64,000 nucleotides of DNA from Pyronema omphalodes (lineage: Eukaryota; Ascomycota; Pezizomycetes; Pezizales; Pyronemataceae), in contig JAJJXM010000050.1 of the NCBI GenBank assembly GCA_024516155.1, positions 186,001 through 250,000 of the forward strand. The letters run 5' to 3'. The notes under the pieces were generated by a model. It was not told the origin of the DNA, ran no database searches, and saw only the letters and a list, made by a program, of their open reading frames with translations. Position numbers and translations under genes: made by a program. Positions 1 through 13,478 of the stretch are shown here, in pieces; position 1 is the stretch's first letter, and the number at the start of each line of letters is the position of its first letter.

Positions 1-48
1 TCTTCATATTATACTATATCCGCATTAGCCATGTATCCCCTTATCCTA

Positions 49-513
49 TTATCCCCCAAAGACCAGGACAAAACTCACAAACGCCACAATCCCCGAAACC
101 GCGGCCGTAGTAGCAGCAAACCACAAAAACGCCGTCAAAGCATTTGCCTCTTTACATCTCTTCTCCGGATTATACCCACCACCATTCAAAATTCCATTTC
201 TCCAATGATTCCTATCGCCACAACCCTTACCACCTAATTGCGCTGCCATTGCGATACCCGCGCAGAACAGGAAAATGAAGTTTAATACGTCGAGGGTTAT
301 TACGGCAATGGGATTGCGGATGCGTTCGATAAATAAGGCCGGGAGAAGGTAGAAAAGTGATAATGCGGATAGGGCTAAAGCAAAGATGGAGTAGTTGAGA
401 CGTGTGGGTGTCCCTCCGTGGAATTGTTGCTGGAGTAAGGCGCCGCAGAGACCTAAGGCGATAGTGGTGAAACCGAGATGGAGGAGCCGGGTGAGGGATT
501 CGAAGATACGCAT
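49..513 (-). CDS. MARVEL-domain (Nce102-like) four-pass membrane protein
   Basis: A 154-residue intronless protein begins MRIFESLTRL and ends with a TAA at the window edge side. Four hydrophobic segments are visible at about residues 9-27, 39-62, 68-91 and 125-152. The long polar loop before the last segment holds two cysteines (C99 region and C120). Size, topology and the short N-terminus match fungal MARVEL/Nce102-type proteins, which sit in plasma-membrane domains; that role is family knowledge and is not shown here. The frame extends 67 codons upstream, but that stretch is low-complexity and the M at 513 starts the recognisable first helix, so I chose it. Function of this copy is unknown. 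Confidence 0.72.
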   Translation of the reverse strand: MRIFESLTRLLHLGFTTIALGLCGALLQQQFHGGTPTRLNYSIFALALSALSLFYLLPALFIERIRNPIAVITLDVLNFIFLFCAGIAMAAQLGGKGCGDRNHWRNGILNGGGYNPEKRCKEANALTAFLWFAATTAAVSGIVAFVSFVLVFGG

Positions 514-2694
514 TGTTGATGTGCTGTGGGTTATTGGTGGTTGGTGTTGGATGGTTTTTGGATGCTGGTTTTTTTGGTGGATTGTTCTAGGTTTTGAGGA
601 TACGGGTGATGGATTATTAAAAGCGAAACATAGACTGAATATGGGGTTATTATATCGAGTGATTGTTATTAGCACAATACATAGTATTAAAAAAATTATC
701 TTCCTCCTCAGCACTATAGTGGCGGGTAATGGATGGTTACAGCGCTTGAAAATGCGGTTAAAGGCTCGTTGGGATTAGTGTGCGGTTGAGCGCGGGTAAT
801 GGGTTAAGCGGAGCGGATAGACGGTATGTCACGGGATGGAAAATTTGTAAGGGGGGTTAGGGATCTTGGAGATTTTGTTGGATCTGTGTATCCTTTTTTT
901 GGTTTTAGCAGCGTTGAAGCTATCGGTAGGAATCCGAGTGGTTGGTTTCGTAGGTATGATGAGGTTATGATGCGGCGGCTGGCGGCTAGGAGGCGAGGGG
1001 AGATCTTGAGATTTTCTGGACTATCACATATCTAACTGCGTTTTCTGATTTACTAACAAGACTTTTGCAGAAGAGAATTTCTTCCGGAAACTTGTTGCTC
1101 TTGTTTACTCTAAAAAATTAAACGGATGACGTTCGATATTACGCTAGAAGGGTCAGTGGGACATCATGAATGCCCTTTTTGTGGTCTGAGAATTTATCGA
1201 AGTTCTCATGTTTAGCCTCTTGCTCAGGGGTAATTTCCTTAAGGCTGCTCTATTGCGGCCGGTGGCTTCGGCTCACTGATTCTCGACTAAGCAATGCAGA
1301 AATAAAGTGTCGTTAGGGAGTATTTTTCTGGTGAATATGTATTGAGAATTCATCAATTTTTACCTTACAGTTCAAACAGTAGTGCTGAGATCAGACGCCT
1401 CATTGGATCTAGATATATGTACTTTACAGCAGGTGTGCTGTTTCACGATTTAAAGTTTAGTGTATGACGTACGACATCGTCTCACAGATGAGGCTCTGCT
1501 CTCAGAAATGTCCCTGGCTAACAAACAAGGGATCTCCTAGCCAGTGGCATCGTGAACCGGTTAAAGAGTCTAGAACAATAATATGAGACAACAGCTCACG
1601 AGGTGAATTTTGACGTGAGAAGTTTAAGATGTACGAATATTCATGAGTAATGCCACATGCTTACCTGCTACACTATAAAAGAAACTTTATTTACATCATT
1701 TCATCCCTTCTTAAAATGCTTACCCGCGTGAACCCTATTGGTACTACCGTAGGAGATCCCTTCCAGCCATACATCTTGACTTCATGTGGCATCGGCACCG
1801 GAACACGTTCCAGACCTTCCTCGGGTAGAAGCAGCAGCCACGATGAGTTTCACTGCATATTCCAATTTGGACTGTGGCACAAAAAAATACATCTCTTTGT
1901 TTCATGTTTTCATGTTTTCGAGTTTCTTGTGATTCTTAAACTCGAATATAACTCATCTGTAAACATGTTGAGCTCAAAATTAATATCTTTCTTGGCGTTT
2001 TGGTCGGTCATCTCTTCCGGACGAGCCATGTTCAAGACGGCTTCTTCGACTCGACCGCTTTCATCACCGAGTCTCTGCCGAAAATCCAAACACGGCTCGG
2101 TAGAATACTGGCCGTTTATATAGCTTCGGACGACGCTCTGCCGCAATTACGTCGCTAAGATGGTTTCTACACTTGCCGTGCTGGGTGGTTCATGAGCCCG
2201 ATCGCCACAACCCTACGGTTGCATGCGATGGATGGATGAATAAACAAATGAAGAAATAATTCACGAGCTCAGGAAGAATTGCTGCCAAAATTCATCGTTT
2301 AAATAGGAAAATAATCACAAAGACAAAATAATCATACACTGAATCGAAAGAAATCAAATTGAAGATATTCCTTTATCCAACTGTCCTGAGTTTATATTCT
2401 GGAATACCTCTCTTCCTCCCACGTGACGTGGCTCAGTCACTTCGCCACCTCCCCTCCAACCGGTCGAGTGTGGCCGGTCATTGCTCGCTCCCGGCGTCTG
2501 ACGTAGTGGCAGCTACCGTTAGCGAAGGGCAACCAACGTTTAATAGGTTGCTAAACACCCCCGTTAATCCCGCACCGAACTCACAGGGAAACCACCACAC
2601 GACATCCACGATCATCTACACTCGCGACATGCAAAACTGAATCCTACTTACCGCCCGCAATACGACTGAATCCGTTCGATAGAAGGTGAACATC
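514..2694. other. Intergenic region upstream of both the MARVEL gene and SNF1
   Basis: About 2.2 kb between divergently transcribed genes. Only short unsupported open frames are present. Nothing here resembles a conserved protein or RNA. The last 300 bases are C/T- and promoter-like and probably include the SNF1 leader. Confidence 0.5.
2420..2431. promoter_or_regulatory. CACGTG E-box / overlapping ACGT motif upstream of SNF1
   Basis: CACGTGACGTGG lies about 270 bases before the SNF1 start codon. It joins a perfect CACGTG palindrome, the core bound by fungal bHLH factors, to a second ACGT core. Presence of the motif is seen; use as a control site is inferred. Confidence 0.3.
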
Positions 2695-5084
<2,390 letters not shown>

Positions 5085-5551
5085 CGGAAGTGGGAGGAGT
5101 ACTAGGGAGAGCTACAGGAACGGGGAAATTGACGCGAATAGTAATGGAAGAAGATACCACTGTGGAAAGAATGATAACAACAAGAAGAAGGATAAAGATA
5201 CCAATTGGTTTTATAGTGATACTTAATGATATGGACTTTTATGCACAAGTATATTTGGTTTGATATATCTATCGGTGTCCGTGATATAGTGATTTGTATT
5301 AACGTTGAATATATGCGATATTATTTTGAGGCGATGTGATAGATAGGAGGAAGGATAATCAGCTTTGTCGTAGATGCGGGGATAAACAACCAAACACCAA
5401 ACCTCAAAGACCCAAGCTCATTCACTACTCTTATATACCCTTCCCTAAATCTCAAAGCAAGCGAAGCAGAGCACTGCATGATAAAGAACTACAGCATATA
5501 CAGCAATAACAGGTTTCTATATTTACTATTTGAGAAAGTTAAACAATAACT
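5085..5551. other. Intergenic region between SNF1 and a tRNA-Val-like copy
   Basis: AT-rich sequence of about 470 bases with no supported gene. It should contain the SNF1 3' end. Confidence 0.5.
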
Positions 5552-5625
5552 GGTTTCATGGTGTAGTTGGTTATCACATCAGTCTAACACACTGAAGGTC
5601 CCCAGATCGAGCCTGGGTGAAATCA
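5552..5625 (+). tRNA. tRNA-Val (AAC), copy 1 of 3, unusual T-loop
   Basis: A 74-nt cloverleaf without intron. The acceptor stem is GGTTTCA/TGAAATC with one G-U pair. The anticodon stem is TCAGT/ACTGA around loop CTAACAC, which gives anticodon AAC. The T stem is CCCAG/CTGGG. The T loop reads ATCGAGC, so the nearly invariant T54 is A; the B box is therefore one base off consensus. The same change occurs in the other two copies of the window. It may be a working tRNA or a member of a tRNA-derived dispersed family. Confidence 0.72.
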
Positions 5626-7042
5626 TATTTTTCCCTCTTTTGTCAACAACAGATCGGCGCTATGTACAACGGCCCTAATGAAATTTTTTGGAGTGAATAT
5701 TGTGGCTTGATCTGTTTTTTTTTTTTTTTTTTTTTTTGGGAAAAATAAATGAGGAAAGTGATTTCTTGTTCCTTGGCTTGATGCTAACTCTTGTTTTAAT
5801 CAGCGTTGAACTGGACGGGTATACGGGGATACGAGGGATTTGAGGATAACTTCGGTTGTGGAAGTCTTTACCGATTGATATAATCCACAAAATAACTTTG
5901 AGGAGGAGATAGATAGTGATGAGAATTAGGTTATGTTTATATTCCGGAACTCTTAAAATTTTGGAAGGTCTTTAGTATAGATAGATTTACGTAGTAGATA
6001 CCGCTTTGAGATTATTTATCATACCGCGGAAATCAAAATATCCACTAAATGCAGTATAATCATCCATACATCAAAAGTTTTGTAACCACTACCAGAACTA
6101 TCAGTACTCTGCTTTAACAATCATGCTAAATTCAAGGATAATTAACAGACTGTGGTGTTGTTTTGCTTGATACATGGAACTATATAGCTATCATATTATC
6201 AAAAGTGAACAGGAGGGGAGACGAATAGATTGTTGTTCTTGTTATTTTCTAGTACAGTGATATCAACAGTTTATATGATTCCCAGCTCCTTTGTCTGACT
6301 TACTTCCAGCATTCCTCCGCGTCTTTTGTTCTTTGTTCATCTTGTCCCTGACAAGCTGCATGCGCCATAATCCCCGAATAAACACACCTGTACGCAGGCG
6401 CCATTTGACACATATATCTGGATTTTGAAAAATTGCAGTTTTTTGTGGAGAATGGTTTTGTAATTAGGAAGTGATAGAATGAATGTATTTAAAAACTTGA
6501 TGGTAATTACTGGATAAAGTAATAATGAGCAGTGATGAATCATTGGCTGTCGGAGTCGATGGGGTTATTGGAGAACATAGTATGGAGAATACCAGCTGTT
6601 TATGGTCATGATGATGGTGAATTACTTGCTTTGTTTAATTAAGGATGCAGTATGTAGAGTGAAGACTTAATCTCTGGATTCCCAGGTTCTGTAATTTCGG
6701 ATGTTTTGGAATGTGATGGAATAAAATCTTCCCGGCTGATATGCTTTCCGTGTTTTTTATATTCACCATTCGAGATTGATTAATTTGGTTGACTAGGTAT
6801 GGGGTAGATGATTGGCCTTGTTTTATAATGATAGCATTCGGATTGGAGATCTTTCATGGTGTGGATTTTTTTTTTTTTTTCTTTGTATTGTTGAGGTGTT
6901 TACAATGCATGCATGGGTGTTAGCGAGGGTTGAGAGACCCTATGGAGCGGTGGGTATAGATTCAAATCGGAGTTACTGGATGCTGTTCTGTGAAATTTTG
7001 GTTATCTATAGCAGAGGTCGGGGAGAGAATATAATGAATAGT
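5626..7042. other. AT-rich intergenic region
   Basis: About 1.4 kb with no supported gene. It holds a T run of about 23 bases at 5715-5737 and short T runs near 6870. No inverted repeat with clear ends was seen. Confidence 0.5.
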
Positions 7043-7870
7043 ATTCGCTGTTCGTACTATCTCTCGATAAGGTACATATACATCAATCAAATACAATCAA
7101 GTCATCAACCATTCATCGTAGGAACACAAAGAAGAAGGCCGAAAGATCCACCCGAATAACCCAATCATCACATCCCAAACTTCACCGCTATATCCCGTCT
7201 AATATCAACCACCCAGTCACCGCAGAGAAAATCCACCGACATATGTATATGTACATTACATATCCGTATACTCAACTCTCCGCTCCGAAACAACATAACA
7301 CAAGCAGTCCGGACTCCGAGACACAAAACCCCATATCCGCCACAAGGTTCCACCCGACAGGCGGATTAATTCCCCAAATAATCACACCGAAGAAAATCCC
7401 CAGGCGGAGAAAAAAACCAATAAAGTTTCTGCATAATGCAGCGATGTAAAAGTTTATTGGTTCTATCTATCACTTGCAGAAAACTCTGAGACACCACAAC
7501 ACATTCCGAATCACTTGGCTTTACATTCCTATCCGTTGACCGGCCTCTCTTGAAATGTGCTTCTAGATACAAACATTACATGTAGATGAAGATTCCGGGG
7601 GATAAAGCCGTGCACCTCCCCTGGTATCTCTGTACGTCTTTTCGACAGTACTGTCTGTTGCCGAAGCTGTGAGGTGAAGAGTGAGGTGAAGAGTAAAAAG
7701 TGAGGATAAAACTTCGTAAGTATCACTATAATTTACCATACGCGATATAGGAATACTAGTTTCAAATTAAGAGCTAACGCCTTTTTTTCGGCAAGCAGAT
7801 CAGCTGCAGAAGATATTATCGTGTAACCGGTAAAGTTTTACCGGTATCTGGATAGCTACATTGCCATCAG

Positions 7871-8304
7871 ATGAATCAAATCGCGACATATAACACGGTG
7901 GGATTGATTTCGGTGCTGTTTATTGCAGCGGTTGTTGATGCTCGGGAAATCATCCCAGCTGGTCCTGGGGAGACTTGTGGTTTTGAGGGAAATGGTGATA
8001 TGTATGGGTTGGGAATTCGGTTGGGAGTTTATATTCAGGTGAGTATCAATAGTTATAATTCCTACATGGTATCTCAATGTGTCACTGCTGGTTTTCTTTG
8101 AAGAGAGAGAGAGAGAGAGAGAGAAAGGGGGGGGGGGAGAGGGGGGGGGGGAGAGGGGGGGGGGGAGAGGGGGGGGGGGAGAGGGGGAGATAGAGGGAGA
8201 TTTGCTGAAATGATAAAGGCATTCGCGACTACGCTTTCCGGTGCATATAAGCAAGAATCATCCCGTAGTGCAAGTTTTGCCAATGGATTCTTTCAAGTAC
8301 ACAT

Positions 8305-8361
<57 letters not shown>

Positions 8362-9015
8362 GTTTGGTAGAAACGACTAACGATACATAAGTTCGCCATG
8401 TTCGTAGCTCTAGTCTACATGACCGTCATCAACCGTGAACTAGAAGTCGTAGAAGCGGCGATAATAATCCTCTTCACCTTCTGTTCCGTATCCATCTCGA
8501 ATCCCGAGGACAAAGCCTTAAGGATGCCCGAAATGCGTCAATTCCAAGATATACGAAGGCTTCTTCAGCATTCTTTTGTTCCTTTTGGAAAACTGCTGAT
8601 TGAGCTTGCATTAAACCTTTATTGGACTTGGTTTTGGTTTATCGGGATTGAAAGACAGAAATTATCTCCCTGCACCGGATATGGATTCTTTTTCTCAAAG
8701 GTTAGCTTGTTTGGTTGGTTCAGGACACTGGCTACTATTGTTACGATTTCCATGGTTGTCTGGGATATGTTTATAATCATCAGAGTCCTCACTGGTGAAT
8801 CTCCGCTACCGAAGTGGATTACCAATATTACGGAATACGATCCGCAAAGGCAACCGATTACTTGTATGTGGAACTTTGCGGGGTTGGTGATTTCCCTGGC
8901 TATTATTGGTTTCTATGTTTTGTCGGTGGAAAGCATGATTTTGTGGAATAATATCCGCAATGTTAATGCTATGTACAGACTTCGTATTTCAGTTGCTGCA
9001 GGTGCCGGGAATTGA
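7871..9015 (+). CDS. Truncated copy of a signal-peptide multipass membrane protein (duplicate of 10059-11289)
   Basis: Exons 7871-8038, 8219-8296 and 8392-9015 mirror the intact copy exactly in boundary and phase. They start MNQIATYNTV, run through the CGF..NGDMYGLGIRLGVYIQ block and four or five membrane segments, and share the SPCTGYGFFFSKVSLFGWFRT stretch. After ILWNNIRNVN the sequence departs from the intact copy and ends 15 residues later, so the last membrane segment and the cysteine-containing tail are missing. Intron 1 (180 nt) is filled with G and GA runs. Intron 2 (95 nt) holds 21 C followed by 33 A. Splice sites and reading frame are otherwise kept. It may be a pseudogene or a shortened expressed paralogue. 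The function of the family is not known to me. Confidence 0.65.
8104..8190 (+). repeat. GA/poly-G low-complexity tract inside an intron
   Basis: (GA)n followed by alternating poly-G runs and GAGA occupies most of intron 1 of the truncated copy. The matching intron of the intact copy holds only short CT-type repeats, so the tract expanded after duplication. Confidence 0.85.
8307..8360 (+). repeat. C21-A33 homopolymer pair inside an intron
   Basis: A run of about 21 C followed directly by about 33 A lies in intron 2 of the truncated copy. The intact copy's 59-nt intron lacks it. Run lengths may be affected by sequencing error. Confidence 0.85.
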
Positions 9016-10058
9016 TAAAGTAAGCCTACATATAGGTCCAGAAGTCCATATGCTTTTAGCACCCATCACCGTTCTCAATATCCCCCCCCCCCCCCCCCCC
9101 CCCCCCCTCCCCCTGTCCTCTGCCCTCTCTTATCTGAGGAAGGGAGTATGTAGTGGAAATAACGAAAAGTTCGAAAAAAAATGATAGAGGGGTCTACATA
9201 ATGGTATTAATCGTTGGAGGGGCTCGAGGTGAAGCGTGAACAGGGATGTGAGAAAAAGTGACAAAAAATGATGATTTCACCCAGGCTCGATCTGGGGACC
9301 TTCAGTGTGTTAGACTGATGTGATAACCAACTACACCATGAAACCACATTGTAGTGGTACTTCAAATAATACATCAATAGAATGTTTATCAACAATATAA
9401 GCACAATTTCAGTATATGTTGATGGGTGCGGTTGGCTATCGTGAATAGGTTGAAAAAGACCCCCTCCCCCAACTCTGCGCCCCTACATCCCTGCCCTGCT
9501 TCGTATACATACATCTGCCCCCAGACACTAAACTTTTTATTCGTCTGGTTGCTAATTCATTTAATTATTTATTATTTATTCATTTTTATTTTTTATTTTT
9601 CAAAGTAAGATGACATTGTGATGTGGTTTGTTGACTGTAGCATACGTCACAATCTTACGGTTGGGAACGTTCAAGAAAATCAAATCCAATCAAATGGCTT
9701 GTTAATTATTGGATTTTCAGAGGATCTGTAGTACCTTACATAGTAGTGTAATGTTACCCCCCCCCCCTCCCCTCCCTCCCTGATTCGTCCTGGGATGATT
9801 TTGATTGATTTGTAAATAATCTTGAGTGTCATGAATTTTCTGGTAAAAATACAAATTACACTTCAACCACCAAAAAGTTACAACTCCGGTGCCTCAATTA
9901 CTATCCAGTAATTCGACGATACTTGTAGGAAACCCAAATTAACACGCCTTTCCCACCGGTAACAATAAGAGAATCCAACCTCAACAAAATCTGCCTGTTA
10001 CTACCGATCCGAATAGCCGCCTCATTCCATATTTTTGGCCTTTCCATTTCATCCCAAC
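9016..10058. other. Spacer between the two convergent gene copies
   Basis: The spacer holds a 26-base C run (9082-9107), a tRNA-Val-like gene on the minus strand (9272-9345) and AT-rich sequence. No protein gene is supported. Confidence 0.55.
9272..9345 (-). tRNA. tRNA-Val (AAC), copy 2 of 3, unusual T-loop
   Basis: Same 74-nt cloverleaf as at 5552, with anticodon AAC and T loop ATCGAGC. Its 3' flank (TTTTTGTCACTTTTTCTC, then CATCCCTGTTCACG) continues to match copy 3 at 55564 for roughly 40-50 bases past the tRNA end. It lies near the centre of the inverted duplication. Confidence 0.7.
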
Positions 10059-11289
10059 TCATCCCCCCTTTTTGGGGGCAAGGGTGATTTCCTCCTGTTT
10101 TGAAGTAACCCCGGACTTTTCCTCATCAGTAACTTTCTCTTCCCCCCTCTCATTGCTTGAACCATTCCTCGGATTTCCATCTTGCATAATGTCCTTTTTA
10201 CATCTGTTACATTCCGGCTTGACATTCCATTCCAAAATCACCGCAATGAAACTCCCCATCCCAACAAGAAACGGAATCATCTGTCCAACCGATCCCAGGA
10301 TGACATTAACATTGCGGATATTATTCCACAAAATCATGCTTTCCACCGATAATACATAGAAACCAATAATAGCCAGAGAAATCACCAACCCCGCAAAGTC
10401 TCGCATACAAACTATCGATTTCTTCGTCGCATTGGCATCGTATTCCGTAATTTCAGTAATCAAGGACGGTAGCGGAGGTTTACTATCGAGGACTCTAACG
10501 ATAACAAACACATCCCAGACGACCATCGAGACTGTAACCACCGTCGCCAGTGTTCTAAACCAACCAAACAAGCTAACCTTTGAGAAAAAGAATCCATATC
10601 CGGTACACGGAGATAATTTTTGTCGTTCAATCCCGATAAACCAAAACCAAGTCCAATAAAGGTTTAGTGCGAGTTCGGTAAGCATTTTTCCAAACGGAAC
10701 AAATGAGTGCCGAAGGAACTTTCGTATATCTCGGAGCCGATATCCTTCGGGTTTTTTTAACGCTTCTTTGTCTTCGGGATTCGCTATGGACACGGAGCAG
10801 AAGGTGAAGAGGATTATTATCGCCGCTTCTACGACTTCTAGTTCGCGGTTGATGACGGTCATGTAGACTAGAGCTACGAACATGGCGAACTTTTTTCGGT
10901 GGTTAGTTGAGCGTTTATGGAAGACTTTTGGAGAGCGAGAATATGTACTTGGAAGAATCCATTGGCGAAACTTGCTCCACGGGATGATTCTTGTCTGTAT
11001 GCACCGGAGAGAGTCGTCGCGAATGCCTTTATCGTTTTAGCAAATCTCTCTCTCTATCTCTCTCAAAAACAAAAGCAGTAACGCATTGGGATATCGAGTA
11101 GGAATTAAAAATGATACTCACCTGAATATAAACTCCCAACCGAATTCCTAACCCATACATGTCACCATTCCCATCGAAACCGCAAGTCTCCCCAGGACCA
11201 GCTGGTGCGATTTCCCGAGCATCAATAACCGCTGCAGTAAACAGCACTAAAATCAATCCCACCGTGTTGTATGTCGCGATTAGATTCAT
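10059..11289 (-). CDS. Multipass membrane protein of unknown function with signal peptide (intact duplicate)
   Basis: Three exons on the minus strand (11289-11122, 11026-10949, 10889-10059) give 358 residues. An N-terminal hydrophobic stretch ending near VIDA looks like a signal peptide. It is followed by a cysteine-containing lumenal segment and the block NGDMYGLGIRLGVYIQ. Then come about six membrane segments: FVALVYMTVI, AAIIILFTFC, ALNLYWTWFW, a long VSLFGWFRT..VVWDVFVIV stretch, FAGLVISLAIIGFYVL and MIPFLVGMGSFIAVIL. The charged tail carries ECNRCKKD and many E/K. Introns are 95 and 59 nt with GT-AG ends and a CTAAC branch in the second. I recall similar unnamed proteins in other ascomycetes but no assigned role. 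This copy is complete; the partner at 7871 is shortened. Confidence 0.78.
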
Positions 11290-12180
11290 CTGATGGCTAT
11301 GTATGTAGCTATCTAGATACTAGATACTGGTAAAACGTTAACGGTTACACAAGTATCTCTTCTGCTTACCGAAGGAAAAAAAAGCCCCCCGTTAGTTTTC
11401 GGGTTTCAATTTATATTTCCAAATCGCAAACTTGTGCATAGTGATACTTACTCGGTTTTCTCTTCACTCTTCACTCTTCGCCTCACCTAGCTCCAGCAAC
11501 TAACAGTGCTATCAAAAAGACGTACAACAATACCCGGGGAGGTGCACTACTTTATCCCCCTCGATTTTCATCTACATATTAAGCTTACATCTAGAAGCAC
11601 ATCTCAAGATCGAGGGGCTGGTCTTGCCACTGAAAATTGGATTGGAGACATACATAGGAATGTAAAGCCAAGTGATTCAGTATGTGTTGTGTTGTGGTGT
11701 CTCAGAATTTCCTGCAAAGTCCTGCAAAGTGATGGATATAACCAATAGGCTTATAAAAAACTGCATTATGCAGAAACTTCATCGGTTTTTCAGCTACATA
11801 TGTAGAGATTTTCTTCTGTGGGGTTATTTGGGAAATTGATCTGCCTGTCGCGTTGTCGGGGGAAACTTGTGGCGAGTGTGTTTTTTTTTTTTGTCTCGGA
11901 CTGGTTGTGTTGTTTCGGGGATGTGATGATGTGTGTATGCATGTATGTATGTCAATGAGGTGGATAGGTGATGTATATGTAGGTATATGAATTTTCTTTA
12001 CGGTGACTGGGTGGTTGATATTGAAAGGAATATAGCGGTGAAGTTTAAAGTTTGATGATTGGGTTGTTCGGTGGACCGTTTAAACCTTTTAGTTCAGGTT
12101 CCTGCGATGAATGGTAGATGATCCGGTTATGTTTGATTGATGTATATGTACCTCATCGAAAGATATTGCAAACAGCGAAT
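10305..12180 (-). repeat. Right arm of the ~1.9 kb inverted duplication
   Basis: Reverse-complement counterpart of 7043-8968. The outer end is the ATTCGCTGTT segment at 12171-12180 and the inner end is about 10305 in exon 3. Coding parts are closer than non-coding parts. Gaps and microsatellite changes are frequent outside exons. Confidence 0.85.
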
Positions 12181-12954
12181 CCTGTCCATATTATTGAAGA
12201 AATTTCCTATGGCATCTCGAGTATCCACCCTGCTGGCCTCTGATAGAGATGATTAAAATCCTCTGCAGAATAGTCACATTTAGTATAGTAGACCCCAAAG
12301 AGAATAAATCACCGCTGCACTGACTCTCAAGACTCGTGATCTCCCGCACATGTCACCATCAAGTATACCCAAGCCACCATCAATATTATCATAAATGTAA
12401 ACCCTATTATCTATACCGACTTGACCAAATAAATATCTATAGCGGGTATTAAATCTTCACCATATTCCGAACTATCCAAATTCCAATTTCCATCGCCCAC
12501 ATCCTCAACCAAACAAGTAAACCATAATCAACCTACTATTCCCCATATAATCGTCCGTTAAACCCAAGGGATACTAGTTAAAAGGCATCAATGCGCATCA
12601 CCAGAACTTACAGTTACCTTCAGCATCTTCAGGATCCTACAAGTCCAGTACCTTATCTATACCCCACCCATGCGCCATCCCAACCCAATCTACTTACCAC
12701 CCTCTGAAATCTCAATCCTGCATACCTACCATCAATCCATATCCCCGCCCACTCTCTACCCCTCCCAAAAACTAAGTCCTAAATATCATATACAAGCAAA
12801 TACTTTATCGATCAAACTATATCTAAGACAAGTTCTCTATTTCTCCGGAGTTTTAGTACCATAACAATATAGCAGTACCATTTATATTTTCTGTTGGTTA
12901 TATCTATCTACAATATACAGGATATATAGGCTATATAGGATATCTAGAATATAT
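12181..12954. other. Intergenic region before the TIR-element cluster
   Basis: C/A-rich and AT-rich sequence with no supported gene or repeat. Confidence 0.5.
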
Positions 12955-12963
12955 ATAAAATAT

Positions 12964-13266
12964 CGGAAATTATGCAGGATGCCCCCCGGAAAATGCGAAA
13001 TTTGCAAGATACCCCCGTCTATGCAATATGCCCCCCGCTTAGGTTGACAACACCCGCCTGCGCTTACGATCTGACTTTGCAAAGCGAATGTCAAACCGTG
13101 TGTCTACAGCCCACCTGTGGATAGCCAATTTAAATCCGTGAAACATAGGAAAATCATCTCCAAGGTGTAGGGGCGGGTGTTCACTACCTAAGCGAGGGGC
13201 ATCCTGCATAGACGGGGGTATATTGCAAATTTCGTGTTTTTTCGGGGGCATCCTGCATAATTTCCG
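12964..13266. mobile_element. Mutator-type non-autonomous TIR element (MITE), 303 bp
   Basis: The ends CGGAAATTATGCAGGATGCC and their reverse complement form terminal inverted repeats about 100 bp long (12964 to about 13060 and about 13170-13266). The arms carry matching sub-blocks such as CGAAATTTGCAA and CCCCCGTCTATGCA. A perfect 9-bp direct repeat, ATAAAATAT, flanks the element at 12955-12963 and 13267-13275. Long TIRs with a 9-bp target duplication are typical of Mutator-like elements. No transposase is present. Confidence 0.85.
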
Positions 13267-13478
13267 ATAAAATATACATAACAACCCCCTATCACAACAC
13301 TACATTCCCCATCCCCCGCATCATCTATCTCCATCTCCATCCACGTCCCTCTATCTCTATCCACCCAAACTCCCAACCAGATCACACCCAAAATTCCCGG
13401 GATACACTGCGCTGTAATACCTCAAAACATCCTTTCTATATATACAAATTCTTAAGCAGCAATTAACATCCGGCAGTA

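Larger units (their letters stand above)
7043..8968 (+). repeat. Left arm of a ~1.9 kb inverted duplication
   Basis: This arm is the reverse complement of 10305-12180 with moderate divergence. Matching blocks run from the GGTACATATACATCAATC segment near 7071, through the upstream region (GTGCACCTCCCC near 7610) and into all three exons of the gene. Similarity stops in exon 3 just after the codons for NVN. Because about 800 bases of upstream sequence are also duplicated, the copying event was at DNA level and not by retroposition. Confidence 0.85.

Noticed and set aside
1650..2123. 157-codon frame between the MARVEL gene and SNF1
   Set aside because: Composition is random, the frame shows no known motif and overlaps another open frame on the opposite strand.
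7043..12180. Inverted pair as ends of a giant transposon
   Set aside because: The arms contain a normal intron-bearing gene and promoter, there is no transposase between them, and no target duplication was found at 7043 or 12180.
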